A stretch of 64,000 nt of DNA from NCBI RefSeq assembly GCF_023333595.1, contig NZ_JAIQZM010000016.1, positions 62,001-126,000 on the forward strand. The letters are read 5' to 3'. Every line of letters begins with the position of its first letter. Positions within the stretch are counted from its first letter, which is position 1. The translations under genes were made by a program, and so were the position numbers. Below the pieces are notes generated by a model. It saw only the letters and a list, made by a program, of their open reading frames with translations. It ran no database searches and was not told the DNA's origin. Positions 55,059 through 62,464 of the stretch are shown in pieces. This DNA is from Argonema galeatum A003/A1 (GTDB taxonomy: Bacteria; Cyanobacteriota; Cyanobacteriia; Cyanobacteriales; Aerosakkonemataceae).

Positions 55059-55856
55059 CTAACGCCGTTTCAGCACTGCACCAGCACCAGCAACACCAAA
55101 CACTAGCAAAGCTAAAGCAGAAGTTGGTTCGGGAACAGGCGTCGGCTTATGCAAACCAGCCACAAAGGTGAGATCTGCGTCAAACTTGTTGGGTTCGTAA
55201 TTTCCTTCGCCAAACCCACCAGTTTGGGGAGCGAAGCTACCGCCAAGGAATCCGCGTCCGTCAGCGCCATTCACTTTGTCCGTTGCCAGTAGGTTGGTGA
55301 TGCGGATAGCATCAATTGCCTCGTCGTTGCCGATGCCGAAATCGCTTAAGTCGAAACCTGTGGCAAAAACGTTAGTTTCAAATCCATCGCTGAACTCGTA
55401 TCTGAACTCGCTGAAGCTGCCAGAGCCTACTTTCCTAACAGAGACGGCATATGCCTCTGGCGACCCCCAGCTACCGTTCTCGTATACTACCAAGTCCTTA
55501 CCAGCGGCGTTCCTCAGAGACATCCCATTTCCCCAGTTGAGTTCGATGACACCTCTGTTGGTATCATCGCCAAGATTTACGGAGGTGCTGACGCCAGGAT
55601 CGAAGCCAAGAATAGAGCCGACGGTTTTACTGGCAACTTCGGGCTGGTTTGCAAGGAAGTTGGCATAGAAACCAGAGATGTTCTCGCTTCCTGAGACGAT
55701 CGATCCTCCGACTACAGAGTCGGCAGCATCCCAGGTGTAACCCGCAACGGTTAAAGAGGCGGCTGTCGCTCCTTGCACCGTTGCAAATCCTACACCAGTG
55801 AGGATGCTTAGTGACAAACCGATTTGATTCCAGATTTTTGGAGTAAAAGTTTTCAT
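55059..55856 (-). CDS. PEP-CTERM sorting-domain protein
   Basis: About 265 residues from ATG (MKTFTPKIWNQIGLSLSIL); a TTG 16 codons upstream is less likely, and the true end at 55856 may differ by a base. A signal peptide (VGFATVQGATAA) is followed by a beta-rich domain with GTVGSILGFDPGVSTSVNLG-like segments, and the C-terminus PTPVPEPTSALALLVFGVAG plus KRR is the PEP-CTERM sorting signal, processed by an exosortase for surface or extracellular delivery. Ligand unknown; AIDAIRI and GGFGEGN suggest a calcium- or sugar-binding fold but this is only a guess. Confidence 0.85.
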   Translation of the reverse strand: MKTFTPKIWNQIGLSLSILTGVGFATVQGATAASLTVAGYTWDAADSVVGGSIVSGSENISGFYANFLANQPEVASKTVGSILGFDPGVSTSVNLGDDTNRGVIELNWGNGMSLRNAAGKDLVVYENGSWGSPEAYAVSVRKVGSGSFSEFRYEFSDGFETNVFATGFDLSDFGIGNDEAIDAIRITNLLATDKVNGADGRGFLGGSFAPQTGGFGEGNYEPNKFDADLTFVAGLHKPTPVPEPTSALALLVFGVAGAGAVLKRR

Positions 55857-55963
55857 AGAGGTGATGCCTCCCAACAAATGTGTTTCGATCGTGGGGAGAC
55901 TCAAAGGTGCGATCGCAAGAACGCTCCGATCGAAAGTATAGGCTAATCTTTTGAAACCTTACT

Positions 55964-56140
55964 TTAGTTATAAAGCTTAGGCATCTTGGTGACAGTTCCA
56001 TCATTGCTGGTGATGAGAATTACCTTGGAGTTACTCTGCCCCCAAACTGCTAATCCACCATTCAAATGCTTAAAGCCTCGATACTTTGACCGCTCCAGCG
56101 ATTTTCGATGAGTCTTCTTCCAAATGCACCCTAACATACT
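55964..56140 (-). CDS. Possible small protein or gene remnant
   Basis: A 58-residue open frame (MLGCIWKKTHRKSLERSKYR ... GGLAVWGQSNSKVILITSND). The GGLAVWGQSNSKVILIT segment has a protein-like pattern and could be the tail of a lost gene. No ribosome site and no recognised family, so it may be chance. It lies in the 460-base gap between the PEP-CTERM gene and the divergent thioredoxin gene, where nothing else was found. Confidence 0.3.
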   Translation of the reverse strand, partial: SMLGCIWKKTHRKSLERSKYRGFKHLNGGLAVWGQSNSKVILITSNDGTVTKMPKLYN

Positions 56141-56317
56141 ATTTATAGTCTCATAACCAGTGATTTTACATACATTCGATGAAGATATTGTAAAGATTGC
56201 GATCGCCCAGCAACTTTGGGCCACCCAACTAGCAAATATCTAACGGTCAAGCCCAGTTGAGATCGTGTCTGGGGTGGGGTAATTTGATCAATGACTGTTG
56301 TTGCGTGAAAAAGTGTC

Positions 56318-56650
56318 ATGACCAGTTTGATTGCAATTACCGATTCTGAGTTTGAAACCGAAGTCCTGAAAGCAACACAGCCCGTGTTGGTATACTTTTG
56401 GGCGTCTTGGTGCGGGCCTTGCCGTCTGATGACGCCGTTAATTACCTCCACAACCCAAACCTATGGCTCTAGCCTCAAGGTCGTCAAAATGGAAGTCGAT
56501 CCCAATCCAGATACCGTGGCAAAGTATAAGGTGGAGGGTGTTCCGGCACTTAGACTGTTTAAAAACGGTGAGTTGATCGGGACTGTTGAAGGAATTGAGA
56601 GTAAACAGAAAATCACCAGTTTACTGGAAACTCATCTAAGCAGTCAGTAG
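56318..56650 (+). CDS. Thioredoxin
   Basis: A 110-residue cytoplasmic thioredoxin. The active site WASWCGPCRLM is at residues 24-34, with the buried Asp-equivalent strand VKMEVDPNPDTVAKYKVEGVPALRLF and the cis-proline in GVPAL. It reduces protein disulfides using thioredoxin reductase or ferredoxin. It resembles the branch common in cyanobacteria alongside TrxA rather than TrxA itself, so no symbol is given. The GGGGCTAGGG repeat begins right after the stop; the aminotransferase gene follows on the same strand. Confidence 0.9.
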   Translation: MTSLIAITDSEFETEVLKATQPVLVYFWASWCGPCRLMTPLITSTTQTYGSSLKVVKMEVDPNPDTVAKYKVEGVPALRLFKNGELIGTVEGIESKQKITSLLETHLSSQ

Positions 56651-56705
56651 CTAGGGGCTAGGGGCTAGGGAAAGAGGGGAGTGGGGGAGTGGGGGAGTGG
56701 GGGAG

Positions 56706-56760
56706 CAATGACTACTAATGACTAATGACCGATGACTAATGACTAATGACTAATGACCGA
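56706..56760 (+). repeat. Heptanucleotide tandem array (ATGACTA)
   Basis: About seven copies of AATGACT/AATGACC in phase. The final copies supply the start codon of the aminotransferase gene. Confidence 0.8.
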
Positions 56761-57946
56761 TGACCAATCAGAAAATATGCAGTTTGCCAAACGTTTAGAT
56801 CCCCTGCAATTTAATGTTTTCGCGGATATGGATCGGGCGAAGGCAAAAGCGCTAGCAGCGGGTAAGCAGTTAATAGATCTGTCGCTGGGATCTTCGGATT
56901 TGCCAGCCGCAACCCACGTTGTCGATGCGATCGCTCAATCCCTAAAAGACCCCAGCACCCACGGCTACTTACTGTTTCGCGGCACAAAAGATTTTCGAGT
57001 TGCAGCCGCTAACTGGTATACCCAAAAATTCGGTGTTCCGGTTGACCCAGAAACGGAAGTGCTGCCCCTGATCGGTTCCCAGGAAGGAACAGCCCATTTA
57101 CCCCTAGCAATTCTCAATCCGGGGGATTTTGCCTTGCTGCAAGACCCGGGTTATCCTTCCCACATGGGTGGCGTCTACTTAGCCAGCGGTCAGATCTACC
57201 CAATGCCTCTGCGGGCAGAAAATGAGTTTTTGCCTGTGTTTGATGAAGTACCAGCCGCAGTTTTAGCGCAGGCGCGAATGATGGTGCTAAGCTATCCCCA
57301 CAATCCTACTACCGCTCTAGCACCCTTATCTTTTTTCCAAAAAGCAGTCGCCTTTTGTCAGAAACACAACCTGGTGCTAGTTCACGATTTTCCCTACGCC
57401 GATTTAGTGTTTGAAGACACCAAGGCACATTCAATTCTGGAAGCAGATCCCGAAAAAACTGTTTCGATCGAGTTCTTCACTCTTTCCAAGTCTTACAGCA
57501 TGGGCGGTTTTCGGATCGGTTACGCTATTGGAAATGCCGAAGTGATTCGGGCGTTGCGGCTGGTGAAAGCGGCAGTTGATTTCAACCAGTACCGTGGTAT
57601 TTTGAATGGTGCGATCGCAGCCCTCAATGGCCCTCAACAAGGAGTCCAAGCCACCGTTGCCACTTTTCGATCGAGGCGAGATGCCTTCATCAACGCTTTA
57701 CATCGCATTGGCTGGCAAGTGCCAACACCAGTCGCCACCATGTACGTCTGGGCAAAATTACCCGAACCTTGGGCTGCCAATTCTATAGGATTTTGCACCC
57801 AGCTAGTAGAAACAACGGGAGTAGCCGCTTCACCCGGTGCAGGCTTTGGCAACATCGGCGAAGGCTACGTCCGCTTTGCCTTGGTACAGGAACCACCAAT
57901 CTTAGAAGCTGCCGTTGAAAGAATCGCTAAGTTCCTTTCTCCGTAA
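56753..57946 (+). CDS. PLP-dependent class I/II aminotransferase
   Basis: A 397-residue fold-type I aminotransferase of the LL-diaminopimelate/aspartate group. The PLP lysine lies in FTLSKSYSMGGFRIGYAIG; GSQEGTAHLPLAILNPGD, DPGYPSHMGG, LSYPHNPTTALAP and HDFPYADLVFED are standard cofactor-contacting segments, and YVRFALVQE near the end contains the carboxylate-binding Arg. Substrate not certain (possibly LL-DAP or a similar amino acid). ATG 56753 lies in a heptamer array; a start at the later Met (MQFAKRLDPLQF, 56777) has the same fit to the family and may be the true one. Confidence 0.88.
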   Translation: MTDDQSENMQFAKRLDPLQFNVFADMDRAKAKALAAGKQLIDLSLGSSDLPAATHVVDAIAQSLKDPSTHGYLLFRGTKDFRVAAANWYTQKFGVPVDPETEVLPLIGSQEGTAHLPLAILNPGDFALLQDPGYPSHMGGVYLASGQIYPMPLRAENEFLPVFDEVPAAVLAQARMMVLSYPHNPTTALAPLSFFQKAVAFCQKHNLVLVHDFPYADLVFEDTKAHSILEADPEKTVSIEFFTLSKSYSMGGFRIGYAIGNAEVIRALRLVKAAVDFNQYRGILNGAIAALNGPQQGVQATVATFRSRRDAFINALHRIGWQVPTPVATMYVWAKLPEPWAANSIGFCTQLVETTGVAASPGAGFGNIGEGYVRFALVQEPPILEAAVERIAKFLSP

Positions 57947-58236
57947 TAACACGGATCTTACACACTAATACTTGTTCGTATTCTTCACAGAATCTTTCCC
58001 TAAAGCCGAATAGAAATTTTAGGACTTACGCATTTGATTTTGCACCCACTACTGTAGGGGCAATTCATGAATTGCCCCTACATCTAGAGGTAAAAACGCC
58101 AACAATCATGGTAAGTCCTGAATTTATTTTTTCTACCAATTCATGAATTTTCCATAAAGGTATCGCTTAATTAGCAGTATTGCTAATGTATTGCCCTAAT
58201 ATTACTCTCTAGGAATTTTCCTAGCTGGCGTCAGCA
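57947..58236. other. Intergenic region before the IscB element
   Basis: 290 bases with an AGGACTTACGC element (58021-58119) and then AT-rich DNA up to the left end of the IscB transposon. The bases immediately 5' of 58237 would be the natural guide/target flank of the IscB omega RNA. Confidence 0.45.
58021..58119. repeat. MITE-like element, AGGACTTACGC family, copy 2
   Basis: AGGACTTACGCATTTGATTT to ATGGTAAGTCCT, with an inner palindrome GTAGGGGCAATTCATGAATT/GCCCCTAC. 99 bp. Confidence 0.65.
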
Positions 58237-58241
58237 CCCCC

Positions 58242-58473
58242 GGCTGAAGCACGGGGGCTTCATGCCTCCATTTCAGATAGCTGACCAGCCTTAGTCTGAT
58301 GACTACGTTCGGAGCAAGAGTTTAAGTTCCTACCTTGGGTTGCGTAGCTAGACCCAAGCCCTAGAACCGAAACGTTAAACATCTTTAAGGGGTTTAAGGA
58401 AGTGCGTTTTGGAAAGTACCGACTCCGAACATTGGCGAAGCTAACTTTACGAGAAATCAGGAGAGACGCAACA
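58242..58473 (+). ncRNA. Putative omega RNA of IscB
   Basis: About 230 non-coding bases between the left-end hairpin and the iscB start, where the guide RNA of IscB systems is encoded. Several stems can be drawn, for example around CTTGGGTTGCGTAGCTAGAC with CCAAGC, and AACCGAAACGTT. The guide would be the host sequence just outside the left end. The assignment rests on position and family knowledge. Confidence 0.5.
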
Positions 58474-59748
58474 ATGTCTAACTTTGTTCTAGTTCTAGAT
58501 GCCAACCGTAAACCACTCAACCCCTGCACCCCTGGAGTTGCTAGAAGTTTACTCAGGTCAGGCAAAGCAAAAGTGTTTCGACGGTTTCCTTTCACGATTG
58601 TTTTAAACAAAGCTGTTGACGATAAACCATTACCGATGCAACTGAAGCTAGACCCAGGCTCAAAAGTAACTGGAATAGCCTTACTCCAAGAAGAAAAAGT
58701 TGTTTTTGGTGCAGAACTTATCCATCGCGGACAACAGATTAAGAATGCGCTTGAGTCACGCAAAGCATTAAGAAGGGGACGGCGTAACCGTAAAACCAGA
58801 TCCCGTAAACCTCGTTTTCTTAACCGTACCCGGCCTGATGGTTGGTTGGCTCCCAGTCTTCAGCATCGGGTTGAAACAATTCTGACTTGGGTTAATCGGT
58901 TTTGTCGATATGCCCCCATAAAAGGGATTTCGCAGGAACTTGTCCGATTTGATTTACAACAAATGGACAACCCAGAAATATCAGGCGTTGAGTACCAGCA
59001 AGGTACGCTATTTGGTTATGAAGTTCGGGAATATTTATTAGCTAAGTGGTCGCGAAAATGTGCTTATTGTGGTACTGAAAACGTACCTTTACAAATTGAA
59101 CACATTCACCCCAAAGCTAAAGGCGGTACAAACCGAATTTTCAATCTATGTCTGGCTTGCGAACCTTGCAATATCAAGAAAGGAACTCAGGATATTGAGG
59201 CTTTCTTGAAAAAGAAGCCGGATGCCTTAAAGCAAATTTTGGTTCAAGCTAAACGTCCATTAAAAGATGCAGCAGCAGTCAATTCAACCCGATGGGCATT
59301 ATTTAACAGGCTCAAACAAACTGACTTGCCTGTTGAGACAGGTAGTGGCGGAAGAACCAAGTATAACCGATGTCGCTTGGAGTTACCGAAGCAGCACTAT
59401 ATTGATGCGGCTTGTGTTGGGAAAGTTGAGCAGTTAACGGTTTTAACTCAACAACCACTACTAATCAAAGCACAGGGGCATGGTACTCGCCAGATGTGTG
59501 GCACGGATAAATATGGCTTCCCAATTCGTCATCGGTCTAGAACTCAAATTCATCAAGGGTTTCAGACGGGAGACATTGTTAAAGCTGTTGTTGCGAGTGG
59601 CAACAAGGTTGGCATTTATGTTGGGCGCGTTCTTTGTCGAGCATCTGGCAGTTTTGATATTGCAACCAAAGATGGGCGCGTACAAGGAATTAGCCATAAA
59701 TACTGTCAAGCAATTCACCAAAAGGATGGTTATGCTTATTCTTTTTAG
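58474..59748 (+). CDS. iscB: IscB RNA-guided HNH/RuvC endonuclease
   Basis: A 424-residue IscB, the transposon-encoded ancestor of Cas9. Domains in order: PLMP-type N-terminus (VLVLDANRKPLNPCTPGVAR), RuvC-I with D60 (LKLDPGSKVTGIAL), Arg-rich bridge helix (RRGRRNRKTRSRKPRF, about residues 100-115), RuvC-II with E155 (ISQELVRFD), HNH with C196/C199 (CAYCG) and H210 (LQIEHIHPKAKGG) then CEPCNIKKGTQ, and RuvC-III with D311 (HYIDAACVG). All catalytic residues seem intact. The start is ATG 58474 with CAGGAGAG in front; an open frame back to 58402 would run into the omega RNA. Confidence 0.93.
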   Translation: MSNFVLVLDANRKPLNPCTPGVARSLLRSGKAKVFRRFPFTIVLNKAVDDKPLPMQLKLDPGSKVTGIALLQEEKVVFGAELIHRGQQIKNALESRKALRRGRRNRKTRSRKPRFLNRTRPDGWLAPSLQHRVETILTWVNRFCRYAPIKGISQELVRFDLQQMDNPEISGVEYQQGTLFGYEVREYLLAKWSRKCAYCGTENVPLQIEHIHPKAKGGTNRIFNLCLACEPCNIKKGTQDIEAFLKKKPDALKQILVQAKRPLKDAAAVNSTRWALFNRLKQTDLPVETGSGGRTKYNRCRLELPKQHYIDAACVGKVEQLTVLTQQPLLIKAQGHGTRQMCGTDKYGFPIRHRSRTQIHQGFQTGDIVKAVVASGNKVGIYVGRVLCRASGSFDIATKDGRVQGISHKYCQAIHQKDGYAYSF

Positions 59749-59874
59749 GAATACACGGCGAATAAATTCGCCCGTGTCGTGTTTCATCCCCCGGTTAAAA
59801 CACGGGGGCTTCCACACTTCCCAGAGGTTTTAGGTGACAGCTTTTCACGCTAGTGCTATCAAACAATAAAAATC

Positions 59875-60300
59875 ATGCTGAAAATGCAGAAAATCCACAT
59901 TGCTCAGTCAGGAGAGCGATTTTTGACTGGTCGTATTTTACTGGTTGAAGACCACGAAGTAAATCGCCGCTTGCTGAGCGACTATCTCAGCTACCTGGGA
60001 TACCAGGTTCTCTGCCTTGCCGAAGGGTCTACCTTTTTTGAGGCTATGTCCCAGTTCCAACCTCACTTGGTTTTGCTAGACCTAAAATTACCAGGTATTG
60101 ATGGGTATACTCTACTTCAACAAATCCAACAGAAGCCAGACTGGCAGGAGGTGCCGGTGATAGTCGTTTCAGCGTATGCTTTTAAGGCTGACCAACAACG
60201 CGCCCTAAATTTGGGAGCTAAAAGGTACTTCGTCAAACCCGTGAATCTTTCTTATTTGCGGCTGGCAATTCAAGAAGAACTGCGCGATATGAGGACATAA
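59875..60300 (+). CDS. Stand-alone response regulator (CheY-like receiver)
   Basis: A 141-residue protein that is just a receiver domain after about 17 extra residues. The phospho-acceptor Asp is in HLVLLDLKLPGIDG; the acidic pair is in ILLVEDHEVNRR; the Thr/Ser and Lys switch residues are in VIVVSAYAF and YFVKPVNLS. With no output domain it should act by protein contact in a phosphorelay. No kinase gene is adjacent; the large kinase at 38271 is 17 kb away. Two ATGs (59875 and 59884) can start it. Its last 31 bases overlap the end of a convergent gene. Confidence 0.9.
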   Translation: MLKMQKIHIAQSGERFLTGRILLVEDHEVNRRLLSDYLSYLGYQVLCLAEGSTFFEAMSQFQPHLVLLDLKLPGIDGYTLLQQIQQKPDWQEVPVIVVSAYAFKADQQRALNLGAKRYFVKPVNLSYLRLAIQEELRDMRT

Positions 60301-60503
60301 ATAACCTTTCGTTTTTCTTTGACTATTAACCGTCTTTTCTTGGCAGCAAGTTTTTCTCCAATCTGGGATAGATTTTGCATAGAGTCTCTAACTTCGTCCA
60401 TTTTAACCTCAATTTGTGCCACTAACAGATTCACTGTTTGCAGGTGATTGAGGGTTTGATTCAAGGCTTCCCGATATTGAGTTTCAAGGTTTTCTGAAGT
60501 CAT
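60270..60503 (-). CDS. Small coiled-coil hypothetical protein
   Basis: A 77-residue protein (MTSENLETQYREALNQTLNH, then LVAQIEVKMDEVRDSMQNLS). The helical heptad pattern is like small conserved cyanobacterial proteins of unknown function. The C-terminal third (KKRRLIVKEKRKVIYVL) is basic and unlike the rest, so the original stop may have been lost by a frameshift, extending it over the end of the convergent response regulator gene by 31 bases. Confidence 0.5.
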   Translation of the reverse strand: MTSENLETQYREALNQTLNHLQTVNLLVAQIEVKMDEVRDSMQNLSQIGEKLAAKKRRLIVKEKRKVIYVLISRSSS

Positions 60504-61409
60504 GGATGCAACCCCGTTTGTGTGAGATCGAGCGGCAAAGGCTTCAAAAGTAATAGGCTCTTAGTTTTAATTTAAACTCTAGTTCTTTAAAAATAGTGTT
60601 TGCTGGTCATAATTTCATTTTTCCTGGTTATCTAGTTATAAAAGTTAAATAATTTTTGATTAATTACATTGCAATTGCTTCATTAAACTTATTAATTAAG
60701 TATTTATACGTAAAAAACTAATCAACTTTTTAAGTATTTTATGATTTAGCTCGCTAATTTCTAATGGCAAGCTTTAATACCTTCCCTTGCACACATAAAG
60801 GTAGATTTGTCAATGGTATATTTAGCGGTTTAGTAATACTGAGGGAAATACTAAAGTCATACGAAATCCGGGTTTATTACCCCCCCTTTTTATTTTTGGC
60901 TTAAACATTCTAGAGACGTTTCATGAAACGTCTCTACAGCAGGTCAATATAAGCTTTGTAGGTTGGGTTGAGGTACGAAACCCCACAAATGCGTTGGGTT
61001 TGGCTTTACAAGGGCCTAACCTACAAAGAAATGGCGAAGGTATTGAGAAGAGAAACCGGGTTTCTTGGGAAACTTTGGGATGTTTCGGATAGGCTCGGCG
61101 TCTTTTGTCGTTATCTTCACCAAAACTTTGCAAAAAAAGCACAGAAAGTTTACCTATTGCCCTTGCCATACTCCTAGAATGGACGAAGTGAAAGAAAAAA
61201 ATGCCCAGTTCAAATTACTGGGATATTTGGTAATAAAGGATGAGGGTAGCACTACTGCTAGAGAGGCTAAAAAATTATCACTTCGGTCTTGTGCCCGGTA
61301 TCACAACCAGCCTAGACTCCTCAAGCGAATAATGAAATAGACGACCCGGCGAATAGTGACAATATTTAGCTCAGACCATCAACTAAGAAACTTTGAGGAG
61401 AAATCAAAA
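60504..61409. other. Long AT-rich intergenic region
   Basis: 906 bases without a supported gene. 60590-60800 is very AT-rich. An ATACGAAATCCG half-element begins at 60859, the GAGACGTTTCATGAAACGTC palindrome lies at 60911-60936, and the AGGTTGGGTT repeat at 60955-61044. Short frames at 60968-61177 and 61178-61340 lack any family resemblance. The promoter of the PEP-CTERM gene should lie in 61300-61390. Confidence 0.5.
60955..61044. repeat. Second copy of the AGGTTGGGTT inverted repeat
   Basis: TAGGTTGGGTTGAGGTACGA through CCTAACCTACAAAG and ATGGCGAAGGTATTG, about 80 per cent like 49454-49530, with an AGAAACCGGGTTTCTTGG piece following. Confidence 0.6.
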
Positions 61410-62315
61410 ATGCTACAAACTATTAAACGTATTGCTATCGGTGCTTCAATGGTTGCCAGTGCCAGCGTTCTAGCTACCGCCCCAGCCTTGGCCGCATCCC
61501 TCACGGGGGCTACAATTGGCGGAACCGCAGCTAGTGATTATTTGGTGTATGGTGTGTCCGGGAATAATACCGTTGTCATTCCAAATACTCCGGCCAACGT
61601 CCAATCAGTGTTGGACGGTAACGCTGCCAGTCCTACCGGCAACGTAGAATTAAGAGCTAGCACCGAAAAAGCTAGTTTTAGTGGAGCCGATTTCGCCAAA
61701 AACACTACTTTGAGTGGTAATATTGGTGGCAAGGCGCTCACTCTGAGCAGTTTAACAGCTCAAGACTGGTTTGGTGGAGTAGGTCTCCCTACCGCATACG
61801 GCGCGGCAAACCTTGCTAACAAGTGGTTTAACGATTTCATCACCAAAGCTGGTTATGGTGCAGCCGTAGGAACTGGTAATGCGGCAAGTATGTATAATCT
61901 CTTTTTGGGTTCTAAGGGATTCCAAGCAAGCAGCGACCCCAACATCTCCTACGTCAACCAAAATGATAATACTGGCCTAATTAGTATTGGACTGGCAGGT
62001 CACTACGATGTAAAAGCTGCCTATGCTAGTAATCCCAGTTTTGCAATTTTTGCAAATTTGTTGCCAAATGGATTCCAAGCAAGTGAAGTGGTCAAGTACA
62101 CTTACAATGGCGTGACTGACTATCTTTACAGCTTCAATGCTACTAATTCGGGTCTGGTTGCAGCAGACGATGGAAAGTCTCACAATGGTAACTACGAAGT
62201 CACTATTGCTGGGGTTCCGACTGTAACAGTCCCTGAACCTTCTAGTCTGCTTGGTTTAATGGCTGTAGGTGGCTTGTTTGCCGCTACCAAGCGCAAGTCC
62301 GCAAAAACTGCATAA
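61410..62315 (+). CDS. PEP-CTERM sorting-domain protein
   Basis: A 301-residue exported protein. The start is ATG 61410 with GAGGAG 9-14 bases upstream; earlier in-frame codons are not supported. A signal peptide (IAIGASMVASASVLATAPAL, cleavage after ALA) is followed by a Ser/Asn/Gly-rich domain and the PEP-CTERM tail VPEPSSLLGLMAVGGLFAAT with KRKSAKTA. The tail is recognised by an exosortase that releases or anchors the protein at the surface. It resembles a cyanobacterial subgroup of these proteins with no assigned role. A strong hairpin follows the stop. Confidence 0.87.
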   Translation: MLQTIKRIAIGASMVASASVLATAPALAASLTGATIGGTAASDYLVYGVSGNNTVVIPNTPANVQSVLDGNAASPTGNVELRASTEKASFSGADFAKNTTLSGNIGGKALTLSSLTAQDWFGGVGLPTAYGAANLANKWFNDFITKAGYGAAVGTGNAASMYNLFLGSKGFQASSDPNISYVNQNDNTGLISIGLAGHYDVKAAYASNPSFAIFANLLPNGFQASEVVKYTYNGVTDYLYSFNATNSGLVAADDGKSHNGNYEVTIAGVPTVTVPEPSSLLGLMAVGGLFAATKRKSAKTA

Positions 62316-62344
62316 TTACCAGTTCTCCGCAAAGTCATAATTTT

Positions 62345-62379
62345 AGAAACCGGGTTTCTCCGAAAGAAACCCGGTTTCT
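62345..62379 (+). terminator. Probable terminator (AGAAACCGGG palindrome)
   Basis: AGAAACCGGGTTTCT and AGAAACCCGGTTTCT around a CCGAA-type loop, 30 bases after the PEP-CTERM stop codon. Same repeat family as at 12671, 25744 and 42411. Confidence 0.6.
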
Positions 62380-62464
62380 GTCCATTTGGAGGGTCGGAAA
62401 TGCCCACCCTCCAAACACAAAGCCTTTTGTATGATGGTGATAGACAAACTTTCCCGAATCTGTC

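Larger units (their letters stand above)
58237..59808 (+). mobile_element. IS200/IS605-like element carrying iscB, with matching end hairpins
   Basis: A hairpin CCCCCG-loop-CGGGGG at 58237-58257 is matched by CCCCCG...CGGGGG at 59788-59808, both followed by CTTC and in the same orientation, as expected for subterminal hairpins recognised by a TnpA-type transposase. Between them lie a putative omega RNA and iscB. No transposase gene is included, so movement would need TnpA in trans. The exact cleavage points (a few bases beyond the hairpins) are not determined. Confidence 0.7.

Noticed and set aside
60968-61340. Two short + strand frames before the PEP-CTERM gene
   Set aside because: The first is made of repeat sequence and the second has no ribosome site, homology signal or conserved pattern that I can see.
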